The notes: a model not told the origin generated them from the letters alone. A stretch of 64,000 bases of DNA from Boswellia sacra (GCA_013180625.2 SNVD02002447.1:102804-166803), one strand, 5' to 3'; counted from the first letter of the stretch, positions 10,446-23,062 are shown. A program made the numbers and translations.

Positions 10446-12650
10446 GATAAACCGATAGACTGATGAAATCTCAAAACTTGTAATACTTGCAAAATTCCCC
10501 ATCCCAAAGAACGCAACATTAAATAAAACCATCTGAAAGGCAAAAGACATCAGAGTCCTATACATTTAATGACCGTTTAGATTATCAGTAAGGTTCAAAA
10601 GTGTTATAAGACAAGACAAAACAAAACAGTCAGTCTAATATATTACATTGCTATAACCAGCTTGCACAAATTTTAAGCAAATATATCATTCACCATAATC
10701 CATGGTAGACAAGGAGGAAAAAACACATAGAAAAGTTGTTCAAGAGAGAGAGAGAGAGAGAGAGAGTATAAATAGGAAAAACTTACAAAAGTCAATGCAA
10801 TTCTCACATCAGACAGCCGCAAGTATCTATTGTCATTTTTGAGAATATGTTCCTCCATATTTCTTATGTAAGGTGACAATTTTTTCATTGTACTTAAGTG
10901 CAGGATTACATTTTCAAATAGTATCCATGACATAAGTACAAGAGCAAGTGCACCATAGAAGACAGCTTCATATCTGAACAAATTCCATGAAAGGAGGAAA
11001 AGTACCAAGAAAGCATTTCCACAATGGTTGAATTAGCACTGGGTTCACCAAACAATGAAAGAAAAGCACTATGACAATAGTAGCTAAAACATCCCATTTA
11101 CCTAATAGATAGAAGAAGGAATGAGGGTGCAAAACCAAGAAATATAGAAGTTAGTCGGGATAGTAGGCTGTTTTCTGAAAATAGCGGTAGAACCATTGAG
11201 AAACCTATGACAAAACAATTACATAGGGTAAATAATGGCTTATAAAAATGCCATCATACACTATTTAAGCAAGTGGTCAATTCACAATAATGTTTTTGAT
11301 ATTTTGAATATTGTGTGCTTGGGTGGTTTTGCTTTGTTTAATTCAACCATCTGCATTGAAATACACAATTAAGACTTAATTTCACACAATAGCATTTTTA
11401 TAGTAACTGTCAATTGGTACAGAATTCACGAAAAACAATTGACTTAAACATTGGTATTAACAGAACATTGGATAAAATTGAGCCAAAGGAAAAAAGCAAA
11501 AATATATTAAGACGAAATTAGAAAAGAGAATTTAGAAACAAAAACTTCAGAAGCTTTATAGAAATACTGTATAGTATGAGGAAAATAAGTGAAAAGGTAC
11601 AAGTCCAAAAATATACCAGCAATTGACCAATTAATCAACTGGTGTATTGGCAGTAGTTCTTGCTTCTCTGTTCTGTGAGATGTTGATAATGACACCATTA
11701 TTGATGATAATCCAACCAATATAGCCTAGTTTCCAAGTAGAAAGTAGAACAATCATAAAATATAGGATAAGAATTGTTGAACTTCTAATAGTGGACGTAT
11801 AGACTGTTAGGCACCTGCAAGTGAAAAAGCATGTGGAATCTGGGTTTTCTCGTTACATGGTTACAGATACTTAGCCAATACTTCTTCTTTTCAGCATGCT
11901 GATCTAGCCATATTGCAGCTGCCCTTATTATGATGATCATTGCCCCACTTGCAACTCTGCATTGTTGTTACCAAGTACATACCACTCAAATATAATAGTT
12001 GGTATAATAATTTCTTTAGTTTTCTTCAATTTGTTAGAATTAATCAAATCACTATAATTAACTAGAAAATGAAGGAATCTATCTAGGGTATGAAATTCAT
12101 CACCGTATAATAGAAAATATTCAAGGCAAGAAACTTACACTAATTGATTATCATCAGAAAATTCTGCTGGCATCAAAGTAAACAGAGACAAAAACCAACA
12201 TGTAGCACAAATGAAAATTGGAATCCCAGATCTCCATGGAATTAATTTATAAAGATAGAAGGAAGCTACAACCCCTACAGTAAGGAAACACCAAGTATAG
12301 ATCTCTCTCTTAGTGTAGCTATTAACCTACAAAACGTACAAATAACAATGTAGTTATGTTAATTTACTGCTTTATAACAGCCAGTGGTAGTTAGCAACGT
12401 GTTTGATACTCATACCAGGAGCTCAAGAAATAAATATCGACACAACAAAAGTGGCAAGAAGTTTGACAAAATAAGTCAATTTTTTCCCCTGAAAGTGTCT
12501 CCATAATGCTAGCAAAAACCAATATTCACTTCGTATTTGTGTCCAGAGAAACACTGTCATTGCAAAATATGCATGGTAAAGGGGAGGTGAGTGTTCCATA
12601 ATCAGTTTAATACAAATTACTCCCATCAATAGAGATCCCATTAGGTACAC
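10446..12650 (-). pseudogene. GPI ethanolamine phosphate transferase 1 (PIG-N) fragment, seven exons
   Basis: A run of C-terminal, membrane-spanning exons of PIG-N, the ER enzyme that adds ethanolamine phosphate to the first mannose of GPI anchors. Exons, each with AG acceptor and GT donor unless noted: 12416-12650 (MEHSPPLYHAYFAMTVFLWT), 12139-12326 (IPWRSGIPIFICATCWFLS), 11815-11956 (IWLDQHAEKKKYWLSICNH), 11617-11725 (VGLSSIMVSLSTSHRTEKQE), 11102-11204 (SRLTSIFLGFAP), 10787-10973 (YEAVFYGALALVLMSWILFE), 10446-10532 (NFASITSFEISSVYRF; homology stops at 10446 without a donor). The catalytic N-terminal alkaline-phosphatase-like domain is absent. The fragment is flanked by pieces of unrelated genes, as expected for transposon capture. 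Confidence 0.85.
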
Positions 12651-13289
12651 CTGCCATGAAAATGAGCTACATGAGATATGAAAGATCAGTTAATCATGAA
12701 ATCAGCTTGTTGTTTCTAAAAGAAAACAGATACAAGTGAACAATTGCTAACATCTGCAGAACAATCCCATATCAAACTTTGAAAGAACATTGGAAAGATC
12801 CAATGTATATATGCATGCAAAAGTAGCTGGGACAGTAGCAAATGAATATGTTAAAATCTGATGAAGTCAAGGAAAGTACATACAAAAATGCTTGCAAATA
12901 AAGATTGAAAGAAAGGAAACAAGGATATGTAAATGTTATTTAAGTTGAATACAAGAGTTAATTGAAATCAACCAAATTTTAGAAAAATTCCACAAAAAAA
13001 AAAAAAAGCAAATACAAATCTTTGGCCCGCAGAACCTTGTAATTCAGTGAGCTCAGAATCAAGGTATTTCCACGGAATAAAAAGTTTTTATTGGTCAGAA
13101 AATCTAAGGATGATTAAAGATAGCCAAGATATCATAAATGGACGAAATATTAGCAATTCGTTAGGTAAACTTCTTTTGGGTTCCGATATATCTACCTATA
13201 AATTCTTTTTTTCACAATTACTTTTATCATTTCATTCTCTTTAACAGCCAACAGTATAGCTTACAAGAGGACAAGCTTACTTAGACATT
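12651..13289. other. Spacer between PIG-N and helicase fragments
   Basis: No recognisable gene. AT-rich, with a poly-A run near 12994. The short stretch 13020-13070 could read WKYLDSELTELQGSAG on the minus strand, but I cannot assign it. Confidence 0.35.
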
Positions 13290-14335
13290 ACTTTTCCACC
13301 ACGGTTGTGGTTTTCCCAGTTCCAGGAGGTCCATGCAGCAAGAAAACATTCTTTGATGACAAGGCCTTTGAAACAACATCTTTCTTGAGCAAATATAGAA
13401 GTATACAAGAAACGAAAAGGGTGCTTCAGTTTTGTAAAAAGAAACATGCAAGAAGCCTCACAAACGAATAACTAAATATATAAAGTTTGATTAATCTTTC
13501 TAGAAAGCAGAAAAAAATAAAGCACAAACAAATTAATTAGATTTATACACTACTCACCCTAGAGTGATCAAGGTTGGAGTTAAACGGTTTGAACGGGATA
13601 TCTTTCTTTGACACTGTTGGTGCTCTCTCTCCCAATAAGACAGGAACTAAGTCAGCAGTAGGTCCCTTTTGCACGCCCTTACTCAATTGGATTAGGGCAT
13701 CCTTCATCCCATGGTATGTCACCTGCATAGAGTGATCTTTCAGATAAGCATCTACTGAATTTAATAATTGAACAGAGACCAACAAATGCTAAGAATTTGA
13801 TATTATCTGCTTTGGTGACTTCACAGCATGTTTGTAAAGTCCATAAAAATACATATATAAATGTCAAATATGATACATCCATCAAACTTGAACAAGTGTA
13901 TAATGCCACAAGTTCCAATTACATAAATTTCTTATAAATATCAACAAAGTGACACGGGGAGAAAAAGGAAAAGACTGAAAAAATTTAAACTAAAACCGAC
14001 TTGTTCTCTAAAGTATGTAGCAATTTAAGCCGCTATCAGAACTCATAAGAAATCAGAAAATATGAATAGCAATACCTCATTTGCAACCTTCTCCAATCGT
14101 AGAGGACCATTTAAACCCTCTTCGGGGATGTCATCAAAAGCAACAGTGATAGAGGAGTCCTGATTGAACATGAACACAAAATCAGCAACACAAACACAAT
14201 TAACAACATAAAAGCCGCAACATTCAGGGTCAAAATCAGAATTACCTTTAACCGGTAAACCACACCTTGTCCAAGTGCTAGGGATCCTAAATCAGCCTTG
14301 TTTGGTTTTAGAACAACCACATCATGGGTGCCAAA
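13290..14335 (-). pseudogene. IGHMBP2/SMUBP2-type helicase fragment, four exons
   Basis: Four exons of the superfamily-1 helicase related to human IGHMBP2 (plant DNA-binding protein SMUBP-2-like). Exon 14246-14335: FGTHDVVVLKPNKADLGS, then LALGQGVVYRLK. Exon 14076-14159: DSSITVAFDDIPEEGLNGPL. Exon 13558-13722: MKDALIQLSKGVQKGP, then DLVPVLLGERAPTVSKKD. Exon 13290-13383: [20 protein letters not shown], containing the complete Walker A (GPPGTGKT). Splice sites are conserved. Everything after motif I (helicase motifs II-VI) is missing. The left edge of the last exon is approximate. This is the first captured gene behind the CACTA end at 15503, in the same orientation as the others. Confidence 0.85.
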
Positions 14336-14646
14336 CTAAAACAGGTAAAATAAAGAAAAGAAAAAAAAGGGTCCTCACAAGACCGGTAAGCAGGAATTCT
14401 GAATAACAAGAAGAAACGATCATTTTCATTATACATACACACACACACACACACATATACAGCGGGTAGTTAAGAGATAAAATTGCAGTATTTTCTAGGT
14501 GAAATAGAAATACATTCATAGGTCTCGTAAAAGTGAAATGAAGAAATGAAAAGGCTAAGAGAAATATATATAAATTGTTTTAAACTGAACAAAAATATGA
14601 TGAAGCTTTCAGAAGTTTTATCGGACAAAAAAATTCAAGAAATAAA
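14336..14646. other. Spacer with (AC)n microsatellite
   Basis: Lies between the helicase fragment and the GC-rich repeat block. It includes an (AC)n run at about 14436-14456. No gene is seen. Confidence 0.5.
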
Positions 14647-14649
14647 TTA

Positions 14650-15115
14650 CCTCTGAGAAGTCGTTTCAGAACAAGCTTTCAGAAGTCGTTTCGATGCACA
14701 GGCTTGAGTGAGAAGGGTAGCGTCGCCGTCACAAGGGAACCGATGGAGTTGACCCGATAGCCGAAAATAGTGGAGTAGAGGTGCAGATGAACCGGGAGTG
14801 AGGATGGTGGAGGCCGTTGGACGACGTTGACGCCGATTGATGCTTGGGTGAAGAAGATGATTTCTGAACAAATCGGGACTCCACAGTTGACGTCGTTGGA
14901 CGACGGCTTGGCGAGTGGCTATGGCAGATGAACCGGGAGTGAGGATGGTGGAGGTCTTCGGACGACGTTGACGCCATTTGAAGCTTGGGTGAAGAAGATG
15001 ATTTCCGAACAAATCGGGACTCCACAGTTATTTTTCGATGGTGGAGGTCGTTGGACGACAAAATGAAGTGGAGGTCGTTGGACGACAGAATGAAGTGGAG
15101 GTCCTGGAGGAGCAC
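14650..15115 (-). repeat. GC-rich block with 141-bp direct tandem duplication
   Basis: Two copies of a unit beginning gcagatgaaccgggagtgag start at 14783 and 14924 (period 141 bp). They are followed by shorter repeats of gtggaggtcgttggacgac. The block is much richer in G and C than its flanks. It stays open in more than one minus-strand frame, so the long open frames here probably reflect composition. Its place just inside the CACTA end mirrors the GC-rich repeat block at 63640-63955 inside the other CACTA end. It may be the transposon's own first exon/UTR. Confidence 0.55.
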
Positions 15116-15199
15116 GGCGCTTGGCGGGTGGTTATTAGGCTTGCCGTTTAGGAATTAGGGTTACTGGAAACATCTCTTTCCTTATATAGTTTATTAAAT

Positions 15200-15503
15200 T
15201 TCAAGAAAATCCCCATCTATTAAGACTTAGCAATATTATCCCTATAAATTACATAAGAGTCCATATATTCTATAAATTTTCAAATATATGATATAGTATA
15301 TATTATATACTGTATATACTTGTCTACATATTTGGAACTATCTAAAAATGTGATAAATATATAATATAGTCAAAACAATGAGTGACAAATATGAACAAAA
15401 TATAGGTTTGACTTTTATATTAATACTATATTTCTTACTTTCTAAAAAAACTGCCAAATAAAAAAAATACAATGTGACAAATATATGAAAAATTCTTGTA
15501 GTG
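15200..15503. mobile_element. CACTA transposon right terminus
   Basis: The sequence ends ttcttgtagtg at 15493-15503, the inverse of the CACTACAAGAA terminus typical of En/Spm (CACTA) DNA transposons. The subterminal region carries repeated tgacaaatat / gtgacaaatat motifs (15381, 15474), which are candidate transposase-binding repeats. The last 150 bp are an inverted counterpart of the element start at 63137. The next three bases (tgt) would be the target-site duplication, but the partner end was not found, so this is not confirmed. Confidence 0.72.
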
Positions 15504-15729
15504 TGTAACTCAAAATTCACTACAAAAGAGGGAATAATTTATATATAGCATGTGTTTATTTATTTTATGCCCCAAAAGTTAATTAGTTTCTACTGTATAG
15601 TAATATCACTGACATCAACAAATGGGCATCTTAGCTTTTCAACAATTCAAACATGAAAATGTATCAGTAAAGCTAAGAAGTTAGGTGATAATTTTATAAA
15701 AGTAAAACAATTATATAAGGGGTCAACTA

Positions 15730-15835
15730 TTGCCATGATTGGTTGTGGATGTAAATTGGTGATTGGTGTTTCTTTGTTGCTTATCTGAATGGTTGAAAGT
15801 AAGTAATCGACCAAGGTTAGAACTTTGAGTGGAAG
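15730..15835 (+). pseudogene. Relic of a receptor-like protein 3' end
   Basis: The stretch ggttgtggatgtaaattggt through attggtgtttctttg matches the transmembrane segment of the intact RLP at about 27775-27805 (motif GYGCGLVIGVS). It is followed at the right distance by gaatggttgaaa and an accaaggttagaacttt stretch resembling the RLP tail region at 27853-27893. The frame is broken by stops. No LRR part remains on the left. It suggests that an older RLP copy stood here before the CACTA/captured block was inserted or moved in. Confidence 0.6.
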
Positions 15836-17059
15836 ATGTAAATATAGGAAGAGGAAATTTGTCAGTTCAGTAGGGTGTCTATCAATTTCCTATACAACTC
15901 GGTTATGTTATTTTCCACCATAGCAAATTATGGGTCTGTCCTGACAAATTTTTTGTACAATTTAAGTACATATCTTACTTTCACCTAGTTTCGGAATCTT
16001 TGTTTCTCGTATATTGCTGAAGCTAATTGTTTTAAAATGCTTTTGCCTTTTTCAAGTTTTTGAAGGGTGGGGTTATCAGCACCCAAATTTTTTTTATATA
16101 TATGTCCACTTTTTTATTAAAATTTTTGTCATAAAGCTATCCTTACATCAATTATGTACAATAAAACCACATTAACTTTATATTGCAATTTGTACACCCA
16201 TTTCTTTTTAAAAAAGAGAGGGACTAAACATTACAAGGCATCATAAACTAAATGAAAAAGGTAAGGAGTTTTAGAAGGTCACATTGCACCTAGTAAATAT
16301 CTAGGTTTTACTGAAGTCATGGAGAATTTTCACTGACATACCATATAATGTGTAAATACATTACTCTCGGCGGTATTGAAGAAATAGGGAGCCAAGAAAA
16401 GTGCTTCCAAGCAGCCTACCTATGAACTCTTTGCTGCAACTGATGCTTATTGAAACCACTTAGATTGAGATCGGTCTCCAATATTTGCATCGAGTAAAAG
16501 CAGTAGGCGTGGGATTAAACAAATTACATAAGTATAAATTAATTAGACTATTAGCAGTCAAATTTAGCCTCTTCTTTAGCTATGTATAGGACACCTTTTT
16601 GGAGCTCATAACATAAACCGAAACTATTCAATGTCTCATGTAGGTCAATTGCTCGCTATGCCCCTTTATGTAAGTTATTCAATATTAATTTGCATTGACA
16701 AGAAATATATAGTGGGTATGTGATAGTGAAGTGAAAGGAGTAAGCTTGAGAGATAGAGATATGATTTGATATATTAAATTATTGACGAAAGGGGGATGAA
16801 CTACAGTAAAGAAATTTCTATAAATAAAAATTGAAGAGTTGTAGACGCTTTTCTTTTTCAGAAAACAAAAGATATTTATTAACTAGTGGGTGTAGAAATA
16901 ATGATCATAGATTTATTAAAAAAGAAAAACCAGTTATAAAATTTATTTTCAATTAGGGTCATATTTTGTAATATGGTAGATTTATAAAATAAATTTATAT
17001 TTAAAATTTAAGGAGGTTTTATGAAGTAAGTGGGTGTATTAATAAAAAGTTTCATAACT
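15836..17059. other. AT-rich intergenic DNA
   Basis: No gene, RNA or clear repeat recognised on either strand. Confidence 0.4.
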
Positions 17060-17445
17060 AGATGCAATCATGTGAGATTTCGGCAAACCTCAGGGAAGGT
17101 TTGGGAATTGATCCTTTTATTAAAAAAAAATTTACATTAAACTCATTTACTAAATCTTGAAATAATAAAAAATTTTTCATATTTGCACCTATAAAAAATT
17201 GTCTTATAAAGTTTTAATCTTTTAGGGTAATTTCTTTATTTTTCTAATTTAAAATTTCAGACTTTTATAATTTAAATATTTTCAATAGTCAATTAAGGGT
17301 AACTTGGAAAAATATATATTTTTTAACAAAATTTCTAATAGTTCTTAACAGATATGGGAGGTATATGAAATTTTTAGGATCAGAGATGGTCCTATTAGAT
17401 TTCGACAAACCTCAGGAGATATTTGTGGAATTTACCCTTTAAAAT
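17060..17445. repeat. MITE-like AT-rich repeat with terminal cggcaaacctcagg motif
   Basis: The motif gatttcggcaaacctcaggg (17078) recurs as gatttcgacaaacctcagga about 320 bp downstream (17398), flanking an AT-rich core with tgcacctataaaaaattgtc. A related copy, partly inverted, lies at 22340-22900. Small dispersed non-coding element; family unknown. Confidence 0.4.
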
Positions 17446-17553
17446 TCATAATAGTTGTAAATGAAAAGAACAGTCAATTGAATCCCATATTTGAGTGTTA
17501 AAGGTATCTTGGGATATATAAGGAGATTTGTTACTCCGCCATTAAGTCAGCCT

Positions 17554-17790
17554 CACTACAAATAACAAACAACATATTTTGCAGCATTTTTCGAAAATGC
17601 TAACAAAAGTTTATTAGTTGTGACATTATATTCTAATATGATATCATATGTATTTTAAAAGGTAATATTTTGTCTTTGGCAACATGTTCTTTTAATATCT
17701 ATAGTATTTTTTTAAATGCTATTAAAGCACTACATTTGTAGCATTTAGGAAAGCTATAAATGATATCAAAAGCTACTATTTTGAGGCAAA
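17554..17790 (+). repeat. Possible CACTA-like left terminus
   Basis: Begins cactacaaataacaaacaac and is followed by repeated short inverted pieces around agcattt / aaatgct (17583, 17598, 17707, 17737, 17755), a subterminal layout like CACTA elements. Related motifs (ttgtagcattcg, aaaatgctatag, aaaagctacaat) occur at 23510-23595. I found no matching cttgtagtg end, so the element's extent is unknown. Confidence 0.35.
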
Positions 17791-20700
17791 ATAAAACGGG
17801 GAGCGAAAATTCATTTCCCTCCTCTGCTTTCCCAAAAACATAGCCCTTTTTCTTTTTAATTTCTTTCTAAAAGCTTGCCCTTAATTTCTTAAAACATAAC
17901 TCTTGTTCATTTTAATCTCTGTCTAAAAGCTTCTACAGAAATGTGGCAGCTCCATGAAGATACAGTCCCATCTCCATCAAATATCAACGATCGTGAAGGC
18001 TCTCATCAATAATAAATCAATCAACAAACTTTTTCTGTTTGGCAATGTGTTTATGTTCTAAAAATGGGTTTTTCTTCTCTTTTTCTGTTTGTGAATATTT
18101 GTGTTGATTTTTTGCAATTTGTCTATGCTTTAGAGTTTACCTTACTTGAACAAACAATTTTATTCAATTCATATTTTGTTTGGATGAATTCGTATATTTT
18201 GGAAAATTATGTATCACACACATCAATTTCTATTTTGTTCTTTATGTCAAATTTTGGGTTTATATTAAATAAAGTATAATTTTTGTGGTTTTACATTATT
18301 GGTTTGCAATTTTTCTTGTTTTGTTTAGAATTTTCAATGTCGTTTGCCCCCTGATTTTGTTTTATTTTTGTTCTTTAATCTTCTGATTGCCATTAACATC
18401 AATGGGTTTTATTTTATAGTAGTCATTAAGTTAAAGCATTAGTTGATATTGGTCTGAATTGAGAATTCGACTCCATCAGATATTCATATATAGGTACCGT
18501 GTCAAGTCTTGTTTGGGAATGAATAAAAGAACAAAATGTTATATTTTCTTAGGAGCAATTTAACAATATTAACTAGAGGAACAACCAGAATGGATGCTAT
18601 TAAAACGTTATTTGCAACTAGGTCAATTTTGCCAAGAAGTGGGGAACCTATAACCATATTAATGTACTTCTTTTCAGGTAGACTTCTGCAAAAGATGGAG
18701 TGCCATTCTCGCGTACGGGGGTACTGCATTTTCTAAGTTAGTATGCTGTCAAGCTTTGACAAGTTAAATTGATATTCACTTGAGTTTATAAATTAAATAA
18801 TTATCAAAGGATGATATCTTAGCAACTCCGTAATTTAGTGATGCGAATTACCAACAAAATTAGTATGTGCACCATATATAATATAAATAGCATGTCATAT
18901 TTTCTCACATTGTAAGAATGCCTTTCGATAAACCAAAATCTTAGTTGCGGAGTATATGTCCGCTTTGATTTGTACATTGTCAATGGATCATGTCTAATTT
19001 CATGTGTAATTAATCGAAAGTTGTCCACCTCCTTCCCATATCTTTATATATATTATTTCTAAATATTAACCACACTCTTCTTTGACGCGCTAGTGTTAAA
19101 GCATTTAATTCATTATGTTGTGGGCAATCTATATGTGAACAAAAATGGCTTAGTAGTAGCAAACTTTAGTCTTTTAGTGCTATTTTATTTATGGGATGAG
19201 AAATTTTAATTTTAATTTTTTAATTTAATTCTAGACATCAATTAATGGCAATTTATCTCACCAATTCAATAGCTAAGATTAAAAGTAAAAAAATTACATT
19301 TAATAATGCAAACTCGTCAATAATCTCAACCATGTATTGGTAAGATGAATGATCATTAATTGATGTCTATAATTAAGTTAAAATATTTAAGTCAAAGTAT
19401 CCTAAACCCTCTATTGAAATGGTAATTTGATTATAGATGAAGTGTTATCAAAGTGAGTTTACACCTTTTTTTTTTTTTAACTTATTGTACCCTTTATTTG
19501 TTATTCATTTTATAGTTATAGTGCTATATGAAGCATATGAAGCATATGAAGATTGCGTTTTGTTATAAAGCGTTTTAGAGATTAAAGATATCTAGCAATA
19601 AACGTGGAGGAGAATGTAAGAGATGATGCTAATTTTTTGTGGAATTTTAATTTAGATTGTGACTTTCATTTTAGATTGCTTTATAAAGTTCAGCAATTGC
19701 ATTAGTGTTCCCCAAATTGTAAACCTTCCTTACTACATCGTTCCACCATGTTTCAATTTTCATACACTGCCGCAACATCTCTGGTCGTTTAATTCCCTTT
19801 TTTTAATAAAAATAAATAAATAAGTTTAATTTGTTCGTTCAATGGAAGAACCAAGATGAAAAACAAACCCATCACCATCAATACAATCAATAACCAAAGT
19901 GAGTGAGAAAGAAATTAAAGAACAAAAAGAAAAACTCAACGTGCCAAAACATCCCAACTCTACGTATACTCTCATCATTTGTATTTGTATACACTTTTGT
20001 TGATTTCACATACCGAACCCACCCAAATCTCCCCAAATGCCCCTGAAGTCCCCATTCGATACCGCCCTTCCCCGACGGTCCCATTGCCGCCGGTGATCTC
20101 CACTTAGGCCTGGATAAATCGAGGCAGGCGTTGAGGATGGCGGTTTCTCGATGACTCTGATCGCACACTCAACACAAACTCTAAATGATGCTCACGAGCT
20201 TCATTTCCGGTAAAATAATACTAACAATGTTTTGATTTTTTAATTAAGCTATTGAGTTGATGACGTTTGCGCTTGGCTGGCTATTACAGTTAAATTGTAT
20301 TTAAATTTTCAATATGGATAATAGTTAAATCTTTTAGGAAGTGCTATAAAATAAAGATGCTTAATTTTAAGGAAAAACGCTACAGCATGTGATTGGTGCG
20401 CCGAGACTCAGAGATTCCCGTTTTGATTTCCATTTATTAATTGACACTATTTTCCACTTGATTTCATCGTTCCAAAATAAAAGAAAATTGGTTCATTTAT
20501 ACCGAGTCTCCTTTTTACATATCAATTCTAGATCGATTGAAGGAAATGAGAATTAAAACAGTACAACGGAATATTTGGGAACTGACAGCATTGATTTATT
20601 TATTTTAGTCTTTTAGCTGGGAGATTTGGCTATTTGTTCACAGATTCTACACGAAATGACACTAGCTACCATAGCAAACCTTGTCTAATCAGGTGCCTCA

Positions 20701-22339
20701 TCAGCATTAGGTAGGTTTTGATGAAATAAACGTGAAACGACTTCTTATCAACAGGAGTGTGAACGTGGAAAAGTTATACACAGAAAATTTCTTAATACGT
20801 TTCCTGGTATCCCAACTACACAACCGCAGCCTCTCTTTTGTGACTTATGGACATGTATAAAATAGCTTTTGTGGTCATCTTGTGAATTGGAGTTTATTAA
20901 TTTAGTATTTCCTTTTCACATTACAAGTCCTGAAATGTAGTTTCAAACACTAATTAGACTAGGGGGTGTTTGTTTTCATCAGTTAACAATTTTTAGTACT
21001 TAATTTATGTCACTTAAAATCATATTTGTTTATATTTTTACGTACCACTTAATTAGTTTTCATCTGACTTTTTTACCCTTATAATAAAAATATAAAATAA
21101 TTGTATTACATTTTTTACAATTTTAAAAAATTAAATAGTCAATAAAATTAAACTAAAATTTATTTTCAAAGAAATGGATATTTAATAGTATTTTTGTTAT
21201 AAGCTTTTAAAAATTAAAAAATTAATAAAATTAACCTAAAATTCTTTTTTATTTAACTAGTTAATATTATATTTATACAACCCTCTAAAAATTAAATAAT
21301 TAATAAAATTAACTAAAATTATTAATGATTATACATTTATTATTTATTATGATGATTAAATATTTTATGCATTAATTTTATCTATTAAAAAAATATAATA
21401 AAAAAATAATTACAGTTTCTGCCGTCATAAAGAAGAGAGAAGAGGTAGATGGCACCTTGGGTAGGTGACGGCTTGGATAGAAGAGGACAAAAGATAAATT
21501 TTTTTTAAATATTAATAGAGGGATTGTTTTGATATTTTAATAGTTTAGAGAGTTTGAAACAAAAGAAAAAAGTGAAATTTTTTTACTTTTTCTATTCTGA
21601 TGATTCAGTCTGAAAATAAGTGATAAGTTTATAAAATAAATAATTTAATTATTTTAAATATCTAAAATTTAAATAGATTCAGATATAAGTGATAAGTCCT
21701 TATAATTACTAGAGCTGAAGCATATGAATTAGAGGATTAAATACACTGTTTAAGAGAGAGAATAGGGGAACAAAGTCATTAAAATTATAGTTATGATTCT
21801 TACTTATTACGTGTCTATTAGATATATTTTTAAATTAAAGGTGAGTGAAGGATATGATACTGTTTATATCATTGTTTTTATTAATTTTTCTTGGATTGAT
21901 TGGATGCATGATTGACGTGAGACTCTCTCAACTTTTATAATTGGCCAGCCAGGCGGGGTCATGGGAAATTCTCTTCATATATATTTCTTTAAACTCTAGT
22001 GATAGCGACCTATCTCGTTTTTTCCATTGAACGACAAACTACGCTGCATATATAACATGGCTAGTTCAATTATTGATCTTCTTGTCAAACAATGAAAACC
22101 ATTTTTTTCTACAAAAGACGTTTCCGTGAGCCTCCATTAAATAAAGCCAACAGCAAACTAAAGTTGACTAGACTAATAAAGATATCAGATGTAGAATCTA
22201 TAGCCAGTGCATATTGACCAAGACTTATACGGCGTTGGATTATGTATCTGTTGACCAAGTATTGTTGCTCACTGCACGACGAAGACCTCTACTCAATGCC
22301 ATCGTCTCAGGTAACATTTAACATTCGGTCAATTTTATA
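17791..22339. other. AT-rich region without a recognised gene
   Basis: Several short open frames (for example 18064-18279, 18536-18736 and 19887-20168 on the minus strand) show no recognisable domain. A GC-richer patch at 20020-20165 stands out but has no family I know. The phrase gcatatgaagattgcgtttt at 19544 recurs at 23151 and 23256. Confidence 0.35.
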
Positions 22340-22905
22340 GACGTCTTTTAAGGTTTGCCCAAAATTCATGTGATTTCTAAAATTTTTATATTTTTTCACT
22401 CTCTATTAAAATTGTTAAAAAATATTAATTTTTTAAATTATCCATAGTTGATCACTATTAAAATATTCTAAATTTTAAAGTAAAAATAAAAATAATTCAT
22501 AAAAATTAAAATTAGAAAAATAAAGAAATTGCCTTGAAAGGCTTAAATTTTATAAGACAATTTTTCACAAGCGCAAATAAGATAAATTTTTTATTATTTC
22601 AAGATTTTATTAAATGATTCAATATATATATATATATTTTTTAAGTTTATATATCACTTATTATGATAGTAATTTTTTAAAGACTTTTTGGGATAAGGAT
22701 TGATAGAAGACCACTAGTAAGTTTTAGGTTTCATTTTTATTTTAAAATTTTGAAAATTTTTGAATAGCCAATTAGGAGCAATTTTTTGGGAAATTTTAAC
22801 AAAATTTTTACGTTTTCTTAATAAAGAGGAGAGGTATGTGAGATTTTCAGGATCAAAGGTAGTCATCTACGATTTCAGCAGACCTCAGAGTAGGTTTATC
22901 ACTTC
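22340..22905. repeat. MITE-like AT-rich repeat related to 17060-17445
   Basis: Shares ttttataagacaatttttcacaagcgcaaata (inverted relative to 17170-17210) and a terminal gatttcagcagacctcaga at 22872. It has an internal (TA)n run near 22624. Inferred to be a second, rearranged copy of the same small element. Confidence 0.4.
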
Positions 22906-23062
22906 ATTTTAAAACAACTGAATATTCTAGATTGAAACTATGTATAAAAATTGTGCTTTTTATAACTTTATTAATAGTTTATAACCATATTTTGTTGTTT
23001 TGAAACGATGGACGCAGGATATCAAAAATGGAGACTATAATATCTTGTAAAGGTCATTTGCT

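Larger units (their letters stand above)
2823..15503 (-). mobile_element. Candidate Pack-CACTA carrying fragments of several host genes
   Basis: Minimal extent from the last coatomer exon to the CACTA terminus. It holds, all in minus-strand sense, pieces of a helicase, PIG-N, phosphate carrier and coatomer beta', with introns kept and each truncated at both ends. The malic enzyme fragment at 536-1073 may belong to it or to a second element ending near 1710. Capture of multiple gene fragments by CACTA elements is established (soybean Tgm-Express is the classic case). No transposase gene is seen, so it would be non-autonomous. The left terminus was not found. Helitron or MULE capture would give a similar interior; the 15503 end is why CACTA is preferred. 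Confidence 0.55.

Noticed and set aside
13290..14335. A functional helicase gene
   Set aside because: Only four exons up to Walker A are present, followed by an unrelated gene fragment.
14650..15115. Minus-strand frames of 121 and 128 codons rich in Ser, His and Pro
   Set aside because: Two overlapping frames are open because of GC-rich tandem repeats. No family is recognised; kept only as a repeat block.
536..15503. Helitron as the vehicle for the captured gene fragments
   Set aside because: Helitrons also capture introns and several genes in one orientation, but I found no CTRR end with hairpin or TC start, whereas a CACTA-type end is visible at 15503. Not fully excluded.
18536..18736. 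Open frame RGTTRMDAIKTLFATRS... possibly a CACTA transposase piece
   Set aside because: The similarity to plant transposase is too weak and short to support a call.
19887..20168. 93-codon minus-strand frame in a GC-richer patch
   Set aside because: No recognisable domain, no neighbouring exon, and a poly-hydrophobic tail from T-rich DNA.
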